Origin: an uncultured Oscillospiraceae bacterium
GTDB taxonomy: Bacteria; Bacillota; Clostridia; Oscillospirales; Oscillospiraceae
NCBI GenBank assembly: GCA_910587205.1
Contig: CAJULZ010000069.1
Coordinates: forward strand, 1 to 15,175
Reading direction: 5' to 3'
Length of the DNA: 15,175 nucleotides
The number at the start of each line of letters is the position of its first letter. Position 1 is the stretch's first letter. Positions 1 through 6,765 of the stretch are shown here, piece by piece. A model generated the notes under the pieces. It had not been told where the DNA came from and searched no databases. It worked only from the letters and a program-made list of their open reading frames with translations. The position numbers and the translations under genes were made by a program.

Positions 1-750
1 GAACAGGGACATGTTGGTGTGCATCCCCGAGCCGTTGATGCCGAAGATGGGCTTTGGCATGAAGGTGGCGTGGAGTCCGTTTTTCTGAGCCAGGGTCTTC
101 ACCGCCAGCTTGAAGGTCATGATCTTGTCGGCGCACTGGAGGGCGGGGGCGTACTTGAAGTCGATCTCGTGCTGGCCCTGAGCCACCTCGTGGTGGCTGG
201 CCTCGATCTCATAGCCCATCTCCTCCAGCGCCAGGCAGATCTCCCGCCGGGTGGACTCCCCATGATCCAGGGGGCCCAGGTCGAAATAGCCCGCCTCATC
301 GTTGGTGCGGGTGGTGGGCTTGCCCTCCTCGTCGGTCTGGAACAGGAAGAACTCCGCCTCGGGGCCCACGTTGAAGGTGTCGTAGCCCATGGCCCTCGCT
401 TTCTCCAGCACCCGCTCCAGTACGCCCCGGGGATCGCCCACGAAGGGAGTGCCGTCCGGGTTGTGCACGTCGCAGATGAGCCGGGCCACCTTGCCGTGCT
501 GGGGCCGCCAGGGGAAGATGACAAAGCTGTCCAGGTCGGGCCAGAGATACTGGTCGGACTCGTTGATGCGGACAAACCCCTCAATGGAGGAGCCGTCGAT
601 CATGATCTGGTTGTCCACGGCCTTCTCGATCTGGGAGGCGGTGATGGCCACGTTTTTCAGCTGGCCAAAGATGTCGGTGAACTGCATTCGGATGAACTTT
701 ACATCCTCCTCTTTCACCATTCGAATGATATCCTCTCTGCTGTAGCCCAT
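1..750 (-). CDS. glnA: Glutamine synthetase type I, N-terminal 250 residues (3' end outside window)
   Basis: Makes glutamine from glutamate, ammonia and ATP in the cytoplasm, the main ammonia-assimilation step. The reading starts at the ATG at 750 (MGYSREDIIRMVKEEDVKFI) and stays open to base 1, so only the first 250 of roughly 440 residues are seen. The N-terminal beta-grasp domain is followed by MIDGSSIEGFVRI (about residues 69-81), typical of GSI. The catalytic domain begins with the GPEAEFFLF glutamate-binding strand near residue 130. Near the edge is the family signature KPIFGINGSGMHTNMS, the ATP-binding region. A GGGG-type ribosome site lies just upstream. It is divergent from glmS, with its own promoter and a folded leader. 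The overall look fits the shorter GSI-alpha class of Firmicutes; the adenylylation region is not visible. Family identity is certain, completeness cannot be judged. Confidence 0.96.
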   Translation of the reverse strand, partial: MGYSREDIIRMVKEEDVKFIRMQFTDIFGQLKNVAITASQIEKAVDNQIMIDGSSIEGFVRINESDQYLWPDLDSFVIFPWRPQHGKVARLICDVHNPDGTPFVGDPRGVLERVLEKARAMGYDTFNVGPEAEFFLFQTDEEGKPTTRTNDEAGYFDLGPLDHGESTRREICLALEEMGYEIEASHHEVAQGQHEIDFKYAPALQCADKIMTFKLAVKTLAQKNGLHATFMPKPIFGINGSGMHTNMSLF

Positions 751-789
751 GATGGAATCCCCTTTCTTTTTCCCGCGGAAAATCAAAAT

Positions 790-819
790 GGCGTACCTCC
801 CCCGCGGGGGCGGAACGCC
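790..819 (-). promoter_or_regulatory. Strong hairpin in the glnA leader, possible attenuator
   Basis: Bases 790-794 (GGCGT) pair with 815-819 (ACGCC), and the centre is the perfect palindrome CCCCCGCGGGGG (799-810). In the glnA sense the stem is followed by a T-rich stretch (ATTTTGATTTT), so it resembles an intrinsic terminator inside the leader. It could be an attenuator, such as those controlled by ANTAR antiterminators on nitrogen genes of some Firmicutes, but no known riboswitch or two-hexaloop motif was recognised. Confidence 0.45.
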
Positions 820-843
820 GTTGTTCACGCCTGAACTACGGAT

Positions 844-872
844 AGTATAGCCGGTAGAAGCAGGAAAGTCAA
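844..872 (-). promoter_or_regulatory. Probable sigma-A promoter of glnA
   Basis: On the minus strand a -35 TTGACT (872-867) is followed after exactly 17 bases by a -10 TATACT (849-844). Transcription would start near 837 and leave a leader of about 87 bases before the glnA ATG. Seen directly; promoter activity is inferred. Confidence 0.7.
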
Positions 873-961
873 GACAATATTTGCAATGAAAACATATTTT
901 ATTGCATATTACAAGGATAAAGTACAACATTGGCGCCTTTATATGCAAGTTTAATATTCTA

Positions 962-973
962 ATCTTGCAATTT
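962..973. promoter_or_regulatory. Variant of the ATCTTGCAAGAT palindrome upstream of glmS
   Basis: ATCTTGCAATTT matches 10 of 12 bases of the palindrome found at 9666 and 9754. It ends 14 bp before the -35 box of glmS. A further ATGCAAG at 943-949 forms an inverted pair with it (TGCAAG, 14 bases, CTTGCA). It may be a binding site of the GntR-family regulator encoded at 5480, but this is the weakest member of the set by context. Confidence 0.35.
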
Positions 974-987
974 TGAAGGCAAACCAA

Positions 988-1016
988 TTGACAGTGGAGC
1001 ACGATGGGAATATAAT
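988..1016 (+). promoter_or_regulatory. Perfect-consensus sigma-A promoter of glmS
   Basis: TTGACA (988-993), a 17-base spacer, then TATAAT (1011-1016): an exact consensus promoter. The start would lie near 1023, giving a leader of only about 29 bases that carries the GGGGGGAG ribosome site (about 1036-1043). This leaves no room for a glmS ribozyme. Confidence 0.85.
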
Positions 1017-1051
1017 GAAGCACAACAGCTTCGACGGGGGGAGTACATATC

Positions 1052-2920
1052 ATGTGCGGAATCGTAGGCTTTACCGGGCGGCGGCAGGCCGCCCCCATTT
1101 TGCTGGACGGGCTGGCCAAGCTGGAATACCGGGGCTATGACTCGGCGGGCCTGGCCGTCCGGGACGGTGATGAGCCGGCCCAGGTGGTGAAGGCCGTGGG
1201 CAAGCTGCGCAATCTGGCTGAAAAAACAGACGGCGGCGCGGCCCTGGCCGGCTGCTGCGGCATTGGACACACCCGCTGGGCCACCCATGGCGCTCCCAGC
1301 CTCATCAACGCCCACCCCCACGTCAGCGGCAGCGGTGTGAGCTCCGGCTCCGACGCGGTGGAGTCTCAGGTGGTGGGGGTCCACAACGGGATCATCGAGA
1401 ACTGCTCCGAGCTGAAAGCCAAGCTGGAACGCCACGGCTACACCTTCTATTCAGACACCGACACCGAAACGGCGGTGAAACTGGTGGACTACTACTACAA
1501 AAAATACAAGCTGGGCCCTGTGGACGCCCTCACCCGGGCCATGGTGCGCATACAGGGGTCCTATGCCCTGGCGCTGATGTTTCAGGACTATCCCGGCGAG
1601 ATCTTCGCCGCCCGGAAGGACTCTCCCATGATCCTCGGCGTGGCGGAGGGGGGGACCTATCTGGCCTCTGATGTGCCCGCCATCCTGAACGACACGCGAG
1701 ATGTGTACTACATCGGCAATCAGCAGGCGGCAAGACTCAGCCCAGGGGAGATTCATTTTTACGACCTCAATGGAGACGAGGTGGAGCTTCCCCTGACCGA
1801 GGTCACCTGGGATGCCCAGGCGGCGGAAAAGGGCGGATACCAGCACTTCATGCTCAAAGAGATCCATGAGCAGCCCGCCGCCGTGCGGGACACCCTGAAC
1901 AGTCTGCTGAAGGACGGGTGGATCGACCTGTCCGGGGCGGGGCTGACAGAGGAGGTCCTCCAGTCCGTCTCTTCCATCCACATCGCGGCCTGCGGCTCCG
2001 CCTGGCATGTGGGGGTGGCTGCCCAGTACGTCCTGGAAGAGATGGCGGAGATCCCCGTCCGGGTGGAGCTGGCCTCCGAGTTTCGCTACCGCAGGCTGCT
2101 GCTGGACGAGAACGCCTTAGTCATCGTTATCTCCCAGTCCGGGGAGACAGCGGACACGTTGGCCGCCCTGCGGGAGGCGAAGCGGCAGGGGGCGCGGACA
2201 CTGGCGGTGGTGAACGTGGTAGGCTCCACCATCGCCCGGGAGGCGGACAATGTGCTCTACACCCTGGCGGGGCCTGAGATCGCCGTGGCCACCACCAAGG
2301 CCTACAGTGCCCAGCTCATGGCCATGTACGCCCTGGCGGTGCAGCTGGCCCTGGTGCGGGGGAAACTCACGGAGGATGAGTATACAGGATACATTGAGGA
2401 GCTGGCCACCCTGCCGGACAAGATCGCCCGCGTGCTGGAGGACAAGGGCCGTATCCAGTGGTTCGCCGCCAAGTTTGCCAACGCCCGGGACATCTTCTTC
2501 CTGGGCCGGGGGGCGGACTACGCCGCCAGCCTGGAGGGCAGCCTGAAAATGAAGGAGATCAGCTATATCCACAGCGAGGCCTACGCCGCGGGGGAGCTGA
2601 AGCACGGCACCATCAGCCTGGTGGAGGACAACACCCTGGTGATCGGCGTGCTTACCCAGAGCAATCTGTACGAGAAAACCATCAGCAATATGGCGGAGTG
2701 TAAAGCCCGGGGGGCGTACCTTATGGGGCTGACCTGTTATGGGCACTACAGCATAGAGGACACGGCGGACTTCACCGTCTACATCCCTAAAACGGCTCCT
2801 TGCTTCACCGGACTGCTGGCGATAGTCCCCCTCCAGCTGCTGGGGTATTACACCAGCGTGGCCCGGGGATTGGACGTGGATAAGCCCAGGAATCTGGCGA
2901 AAAGCGTCACGGTAGAGTAG
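1052..2920 (+). CDS. glmS: Glutamine-fructose-6-phosphate aminotransferase (isomerizing)
   Basis: Converts fructose 6-phosphate and glutamine to glucosamine 6-phosphate and glutamate, the first committed step toward UDP-GlcNAc for peptidoglycan. The start is fixed by MCGIVGF: Cys2 becomes the N-terminal nucleophile of the class II glutaminase domain (about residues 2-220). The YRGYDSAG, HTRWATHG and HNGIIEN motifs of that domain are present. Two SIS sugar-isomerase domains follow; AACGSAWH (about 311-318) and SQSGETADT (about 361-369) mark the first, and the protein ends with the usual KPRNLAKSVTVE. At 622 residues it is slightly longer than the common ~609. Part of the excess is an insert between HPHVSG and VVGVHNG (GVSSGSDAVESQ). 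It is monocistronic, with its own consensus promoter and a terminator about 160 bp beyond the stop. It uses the glutamine made by the divergent glnA product. Confidence 0.98.
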   Translation: MCGIVGFTGRRQAAPILLDGLAKLEYRGYDSAGLAVRDGDEPAQVVKAVGKLRNLAEKTDGGAALAGCCGIGHTRWATHGAPSLINAHPHVSGSGVSSGSDAVESQVVGVHNGIIENCSELKAKLERHGYTFYSDTDTETAVKLVDYYYKKYKLGPVDALTRAMVRIQGSYALALMFQDYPGEIFAARKDSPMILGVAEGGTYLASDVPAILNDTRDVYYIGNQQAARLSPGEIHFYDLNGDEVELPLTEVTWDAQAAEKGGYQHFMLKEIHEQPAAVRDTLNSLLKDGWIDLSGAGLTEEVLQSVSSIHIAACGSAWHVGVAAQYVLEEMAEIPVRVELASEFRYRRLLLDENALVIVISQSGETADTLAALREAKRQGARTLAVVNVVGSTIAREADNVLYTLAGPEIAVATTKAYSAQLMAMYALAVQLALVRGKLTEDEYTGYIEELATLPDKIARVLEDKGRIQWFAAKFANARDIFFLGRGADYAASLEGSLKMKEISYIHSEAYAAGELKHGTISLVEDNTLVIGVLTQSNLYEKTISNMAECKARGAYLMGLTCYGHYSIEDTADFTVYIPKTAPCFTGLLAIVPLQLLGYYTSVARGLDVDKPRNLAKSVTVE

Positions 2921-3081
2921 GCCGATGGAGAGTGGCCATAACGCATTGGGCTGAAACCCCATGATTCTGTTTGGGCAAAGCTGTTCAACCAACTCAAAAT
3001 CAATGCAATGGATATAACGGATATTTTTTTGTTTTGAGAATACTCATCTTTTGCAAAAAAGTTATCTGTCTCTCCCCCAGA

Positions 3082-3129
3082 AAAACAGAAGCGTCAGAAG
3101 AAAGCACTTTCTTCTGACGCTTCTGTTTT
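3082..3129. terminator. Bidirectional terminator between glmS and ptb-buk
   Basis: A perfect 23-bp inverted repeat (3082-3104 with 3107-3129) around CA, with an A-run on the left arm and a T-run on the right. Either strand reads as a GC-containing stem ending in U-rich RNA. It can stop glmS on one strand and ptb-buk on the other. Confidence 0.9.
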
Positions 3130-3256
3130 CGTTTGGCCCGTACTGTCTTGCTGCCCCCGGTTCACTTTGTATCCTTGTGGGGTGCAGCCGTTTTGGTTGC
3201 CGCATTTTGTTATGCTCTGGACGGTGATTTTGTTGTTGTCCTTATGCGGGGCAGCC

Positions 3257-3275
3257 CTTGCGCCGTGGGCCTTTT
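3257..3275. repeat. Inverted copy of one arm of the terminator at 11163
   Basis: Nineteen bases here are the exact reverse complement of 11163-11181, the first arm and loop of the terminator after the MFS gene. The second arm is missing; only a 4-bp GCCC/GGGC stem is left. It looks like a decayed or half-deleted terminator of a shared type, still followed by TTTTAATAT on the plus strand. Confidence 0.5.
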
Positions 3276-3333
3276 AATATGGTTTAAGGGAGGAGCCGCG
3301 ATTTACCGTTTTGCGTTCTGCCCGTCAGCAGCT

Positions 3334-4416
3334 TCAATACCCTGGATTCTCCACCTTGGTATAGGTTTTGGCCTGTTCCTCGCCCCGGAGCACCCGCAGG
3401 CCGCCCAGGGCCAGGGACAGCATCTCGTCCTCGCCGGGATAGACCACCACGGGGGCGATGAATTCCACCCGCTCCCGGATGTAATTGGTGAAGTACTGGG
3501 AATAGGCGATGCCGCCGGTGAGCAGGATGGCGTCCACCCTGCCGCACACGCCGGGGGCGCACTTGGCGATATTTTTGGCCACGTTCAAGGCCATGGCACC
3601 GTAGATAAGCTTGGCGTGCTCGTCGCCATCCTGGATCATCTTTTCCGCCTCGCGGCTGTCGGTGGTGCCCAGATGGGCCATAAGGCCGCCCTTGCGCTTC
3701 ACCATGGTCATCATGGAGTGGTAGCTCTGCCCCTGGTCATAGCACATCTTGATGACGTCGAACATGGGCAGGCCGCCGGAGCGTTCGGGGGAGAAGGGGC
3801 CCTCCTCGTCGTTGATAAAGTCCTCGATTTTGCCGTTGTGGTGGAGGTTGACGGAGATGCCGCCCCCCAGGTGGGCCACGATGACGGTGATATCCTGGTA
3901 AGCCTTGCCCTGCTCCCGGGCGTAGCGCATGGCGGCGGCCCGGGTGTTCAGGTTGTGGCCCATCCCCTTGCGGCGGAGCATGGGCACGCCGGTGATTTTG
4001 TTGATGGGCAGCAGCTCGTCTACGGTGATGCCGTCGTAGATGAAGGCGGGGATGCCGTACTCCACGCTGAGGGCCCGGGCGATCATGGCCCCCACGTTGG
4101 AGGCGTGCTCATTCTGGGGCCTGTTCTTGAGCTGCCACACCATGTCGTCGTTGACCTCGTAGGCCCCCGCCTCAATGGGGGTGAGCAGACCGCCCCGGGA
4201 CACGATGCCGGACAGGCTGGCCAGGGCCACGCCGTGGCGTTCCAGCGTCTTGACCACCAGCTCCTTGCGGAACTCGTACTGGTCGGCCACATGGTCGAAG
4301 GGGGCCAGCTCCTCGGGGGAGTGGACGATGGATTCGGTAAACAGAGGGGTTTCGTCCTGGAAGACGGCGATTTTAGTGGAGGTGGAGCCGGGGTTCAGGA
4401 TGAGCAGTTTTTCCAT
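3334..4416 (-). CDS. buk: Butyrate kinase (branched-chain/short-chain acyl kinase)
   Basis: Transfers phosphate from butyryl- or isobutyryl-phosphate to ADP, giving the free acid and ATP; it belongs to the acetokinase/ASKHA fold. The start is ATG 4416 (MEKLLILNPGSTSTKIA), preceded by AAAGGAG at a good distance; an in-frame ATG further upstream lies inside ptb and is rejected. The NPGSTSTK phosphate loop is at residues 9-16. Further on are RGGLLTPIEAGAY (around 89), the adenosine-motif stretch VAHLGGGISVN, EGPFSPERSGGLP and the late LTGGIAYS. At 360 residues it matches the family (about 355-360). It follows ptb with a 14-base gap, so the two are one operon. Substrate chain shape cannot be read from sequence; the nearby 2-oxoisovalerate-type oxidoreductase suggests branched acyl phosphates as well as butyryl phosphate. 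Confidence 0.96.
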   Translation of the reverse strand: MEKLLILNPGSTSTKIAVFQDETPLFTESIVHSPEELAPFDHVADQYEFRKELVVKTLERHGVALASLSGIVSRGGLLTPIEAGAYEVNDDMVWQLKNRPQNEHASNVGAMIARALSVEYGIPAFIYDGITVDELLPINKITGVPMLRRKGMGHNLNTRAAAMRYAREQGKAYQDITVIVAHLGGGISVNLHHNGKIEDFINDEEGPFSPERSGGLPMFDVIKMCYDQGQSYHSMMTMVKRKGGLMAHLGTTDSREAEKMIQDGDEHAKLIYGAMALNVAKNIAKCAPGVCGRVDAILLTGGIAYSQYFTNYIRERVEFIAPVVVYPGEDEMLSLALGGLRVLRGEEQAKTYTKVENPGY

Positions 4417-4430
4417 AGCGCACTCCTTTC

Positions 4431-5336
4431 TCAGCGGGCCGCGGCGGCGGAGATGACGATGGACAGGTACTTCTCCAGCGGCGTGGAGCCCCGGCTGGTC
4501 ATAACGATGGGGCACTTGGCGCCCACGATGAACCCGGCCATCTTGGCCCCGCAGGTGACGGTGAGCATCTTGCCCATCAGGTTGCCGGCGTGGATGTTGG
4601 GGGCCACCAGCACGTCGCAGTCCCCGGCGCAGGGGCTCTCAAAGCCCTTGAAGGCGGCGATCTCCTTGCTGACGGCGCAGTCGTAGGAGATGGGGCCCTC
4701 CACGATGCAGCCGGTGATCTCGCCCCGCAGGTTCATCTGTTTCAGGGCGTCGCCCTCCACGGTCTCGGGCATCTTGGGGTTGAGCTTCTCCACGCAGGCC
4801 ACCACGCCCACCTTGGGGCACTCGTAGCCCATGGCGTGGAGGGCGCCCACGGTATTCTCAATGATGTGCTTTTTCTGCTCCAGGGTGGGATAAGTCACCA
4901 TGCCGCCGTCCACGGGGACCAGCAGCTTGTGGTAGGAGGGCACCTCAAAGGCGGTGAAATGGCTCATGACGCCCCCTTTGCCCAGGCCGTTTTCCTTGTC
5001 CACCACCGCTTTGAGGAGGACGGAGGTATCCAGCTTGCCTTTCATGAGGAAGTCGGCCTTGCCCTCCCGGACCAGACCCACGGCGTACCGGGCGGACTCG
5101 GCCAGGCCGGGCACGTCGTAGATGTCCGCGGGATCCACCGTTTCGCCCAGATGGGCCAGGGCTTCGTCGATGGCGGCCTTGTCGCCCACTAAGATGGGGT
5201 GGACGATGCCTTCCTTGCGGGCGTGGAGGGCGGCCTCGATGGTGTGCTCGTCGCCGGCGGCGGCGATGGCCATGCGGGACATGGAGGGATGGCCTTTTTG
5301 ATGCTCAATGAGTTGGTCAAACGTTTTGAAAACCAT
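4431..5336 (-). CDS. ptb: Phosphate butyryltransferase
   Basis: Exchanges CoA for phosphate on butyryl-CoA (and often isobutyryl- or valeryl-CoA), making the acyl phosphate used by butyrate kinase. The 301-residue length and the start MVFKTFDQLIEHQK fit Ptb of the phosphate acetyl/butyryltransferase family. So do the N-terminal MAIAAAGDEHTIEAALHARKEGI segment, the central DFLMKGKLDTSVLLKAVVDK, and the late DVLVAPNIHAGNLMGK and GAKCPIVMTSRG. The ATG at 5336 has an AAAGGAT ribosome site about 9 bases upstream. It is first in a two-gene operon with buk and is divergent from the GntR gene across 143 bp. That gap contains TTGCAA-type palindromes, so control by GntR is likely. I could not fix its own promoter with confidence; an AT-rich TATATTATA stretch near 5424-5432 is the best -10 candidate. 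Confidence 0.96.
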   Translation of the reverse strand: MVFKTFDQLIEHQKGHPSMSRMAIAAAGDEHTIEAALHARKEGIVHPILVGDKAAIDEALAHLGETVDPADIYDVPGLAESARYAVGLVREGKADFLMKGKLDTSVLLKAVVDKENGLGKGGVMSHFTAFEVPSYHKLLVPVDGGMVTYPTLEQKKHIIENTVGALHAMGYECPKVGVVACVEKLNPKMPETVEGDALKQMNLRGEITGCIVEGPISYDCAVSKEIAAFKGFESPCAGDCDVLVAPNIHAGNLMGKMLTVTCGAKMAGFIVGAKCPIVMTSRGSTPLEKYLSIVISAAAAR

Positions 5337-5400
5337 GGCGGTACATCCTTTCCTTCTTTGTGTTCGGCGGGCGTGAAGCGGCGCCCTGGGAAATTCCCCC

Positions 5401-5428
5401 TTGCAATTTGGAGGGAATTAGGTATAAT
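5401..5428 (+). promoter_or_regulatory. Probable gntR promoter with TTGCAA as its -35 box
   Basis: TTGCAA (5401-5406), a 16-base spacer and TATAAT (5423-5428). The -35 hexamer is the centre of an 8-of-12 match to the ATCTTGCAAGAT palindrome (5398-5409). A second, better site (5431-5442) sits at the expected start point, so self-repression is a natural reading. Confidence 0.6.
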
Positions 5429-5430
5429 AT

Positions 5431-5442
5431 ACTTTGCAAGAT
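5431..5442. promoter_or_regulatory. Putative GntR operator between gntR and ptb
   Basis: ACTTTGCAAGAT matches 10 of 12 bases of the palindrome seen twice, perfectly, at 9666 and 9754. Its centre is 33 bp from the TTGCAA at 5401, about three helical turns. The position covers the predicted gntR start site and lies upstream of ptb. Confidence 0.6.
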
Positions 5443-5479
5443 ATAAAATTTAGGAATGCGGAAATGGGGCATTTACCAT

Positions 5480-6127
5480 ATGGCACGGATCAAAAAAGCG
5501 TCCCTGGTGGATCAGATTTACACAAAGCTGCGGGAGGATATCATCACCCTGAAAATCCCCATGGGGACGCGCCTCAACGTCAACGAGCTCCAGGAGGACC
5601 TGGGTGTGAGCTGCACTCCCATCCGGGAGGCGGTGAACCGCCTCCAGCAGGAGGAGCTGGTGATTTACGAGAACAACGTGGGGGCCAGGGTGCTCACCCT
5701 GGATAAGCACGACGTGCGGGAGATTCACGAGCTGGCCCTCACGCTCCAGCAGGCGGCGGTGCGTTTGTCCATGCAAAACGGCGATACCGACGAGATGCTG
5801 GACGCGATTGAGGAACAGGTGGAGCGTTATGAGGCCGCACGCAGCCCGCGGGAGAGCGTGAAGGCGGTGCACAACCTCATTGGGGTGTTCTACCACCACT
5901 GCGGGAACCAGCGTCTGGACCGCAGCATGATTGCCATCCAGGGCCAGGTGCTGCTGCTGCGGCATATCTATGCCGAGTGCCCCGGCTGGAACAGCCATAT
6001 GGACGACCTGCTGAACATCCGCGACGGCGTGCAGGGCGGGAATCCGGAGGACGTCTGCGATGCGCTGCGCTCCTATGTAGAGCGCTCTGGCCCCGCCATC
6101 CTGGAGTGGCTGGAAAACCACCAATAA
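5480..6127 (+). CDS. GntR-family transcriptional regulator, FCD-like (FadR subfamily)
   Basis: A DNA-binding regulator of 215 residues. The winged helix-turn-helix covers about residues 8-72: IYTKLREDIITLKIPMGTRL, then ELQEDLGVSCTPIREAVNRL, the classic GntR recognition helix with TPIREA. The rest is all-helical with FCD-like length and the HHCGNQRLDRS segment near 139-149. The ATG at 5480 (MARIKKASLVDQIY) is preferred over the in-frame ATG at 5456, because the latter has no spaced ribosome site and would leave a very short leader; a GGGG lies 10 bases before 5480. In canonical FCD domains an Asp and three His bind metal. Here the D-x3-H position reads VHNLI, and the later His positions appear to be Asn and Tyr, so the metal site seems lost. 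It is divergent from ptb-buk and a likely regulator of ptb-buk, the oxidoreductase operon and the transporter. The effector is unknown; a 2-oxoacid or acyl-CoA is a guess. Confidence 0.88.
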   Translation: MARIKKASLVDQIYTKLREDIITLKIPMGTRLNVNELQEDLGVSCTPIREAVNRLQQEELVIYENNVGARVLTLDKHDVREIHELALTLQQAAVRLSMQNGDTDEMLDAIEEQVERYEAARSPRESVKAVHNLIGVFYHHCGNQRLDRSMIAIQGQVLLLRHIYAECPGWNSHMDDLLNIRDGVQGGNPEDVCDALRSYVERSGPAILEWLENHQ

Positions 6128-6141
6128 GAGCTTTCGGACGG

Positions 6142-6172
6142 AAGGGCCGGTTCGCGGTGCGAACCGGCCCTT
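6142..6172. terminator. Terminator between gntR and the oxidoreductase operon
   Basis: A 14-bp perfect stem (6142-6155 with 6159-6172, loop GGT) rich in G and C, continuing into TTTTCC on the plus strand. It ends gntR transcription 14 bases after its stop and may also stop the minus-strand operon that ends at 6202. Confidence 0.88.
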
Positions 6173-6201
6173 TTCCATGTCTTGGGCCTTGCCGCCTGGG
6201 G

Positions 6202-6750
6202 CTATTTCTGCGCCCTACCCAGCTCCAGGCCCTTCTCGAAGGCGGCCTTGTTCAGAGGCAGCAGCTTGGGCTTGGAGCCCAGCTTATGTTCGATGGTCTC
6301 CCACACCACCTCGGGGGGGACGACCTCGGTGTAGCCCACATATACGCCCAGCATGATGACGTTGAGCACCTTCGCGTTGCCCATCTCCAGGGCCAGCTCG
6401 GTGACGGGGGCCTTGACCACCTTCACATCGTCCCGGTCCACGTCCTTCTCGTCCACGATGGAGCTGTTGATGAACAGGGCGCCGCCGGGCTTGAGGGTTT
6501 TCAGGAACTTGACCAGAGAGGGGCCGTTCATCACGATCAGGTCGTCCATTACATCCCCTAGAGGGGCGCCAATGGCCCCGTCGGAGATGACCACAAAGCA
6601 GTTGGCGGTGCCTCCGCGCTGCTCCGCGCCGTAGGAGGGGAAGAAAGTGACGTTTTTGTCGGTGGCGTCACAGGTGGCGGACGCCAGGAATTTGCCCAGG
6701 GTCATGACACCCTGGCCGCCGAAGCCGGCTACGCACAGGTTGGTTTCCAT
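6202..6750 (-). CDS. 2-oxoacid:ferredoxin oxidoreductase, gamma subunit
   Basis: The gamma subunit (182 residues) helps bind CoA in the four-subunit 2-oxoacid ferredoxin oxidoreductase, which makes acyl-CoA, CO2 and reduced ferredoxin from a 2-oxoacid. It begins METNLCVAGFGGQGVMTLGK, where GFGGQGV (residues 9-15) is the hallmark of this domain. It continues with the conserved PSYGAEQRGGTANCFVVIS (about 38-56) and FINSSIV (about 93-99). It is the last gene of the operon, 15 bases after the TPP subunit, with the GGGGGG ribosome site in that gap. Length and motifs match VorC/KorC-type gamma subunits. The choice between a valine-type and a 2-oxoglutarate-type enzyme rests on the other subunits and on the ptb-buk context. 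Confidence 0.92.
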   Translation of the reverse strand: METNLCVAGFGGQGVMTLGKFLASATCDATDKNVTFFPSYGAEQRGGTANCFVVISDGAIGAPLGDVMDDLIVMNGPSLVKFLKTLKPGGALFINSSIVDEKDVDRDDVKVVKAPVTELALEMGNAKVLNVIMLGVYVGYTEVVPPEVVWETIEHKLGSKPKLLPLNKAAFEKGLELGRAQK

Positions 6751-6765
6751 AGTTCCATACCCCCC

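Larger units (their letters stand above)
2921..3333. other. Gene-poor convergent region between glmS and buk
   Basis: This 413-bp stretch lies between the glmS stop and the buk stop. It holds the 23-bp-stem terminator at 3082-3129 and a 19-base terminator-arm copy at 3257-3275. I see no credible gene. A plus-strand frame opening at a TTG at 3133 is rich in hydrophobic residues, but it lacks a ribosome site and runs antisense into buk. Confidence 0.6.

Noticed and set aside
751..1051. glmS ribozyme
   Set aside because: The expected catalytic core was not recognised, and the consensus promoter leaves only a 29-base leader.
4417..4515. Upstream in-frame extension of buk
   Set aside because: It lies inside the ptb coding end and is not conserved-looking (Arg/His rich); the ATG at 4416 has a strong ribosome site and starts the conserved MEKLLILNPGSTSTK.
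3133..4686. Plus-strand open frame with a hydrophobic beginning, opposite buk and ptb
   Set aside because: It begins at TTG without a ribosome site directly after a terminator, and most of it is antisense to buk and ptb. The hydrophobic start follows from T- and G-rich bases.
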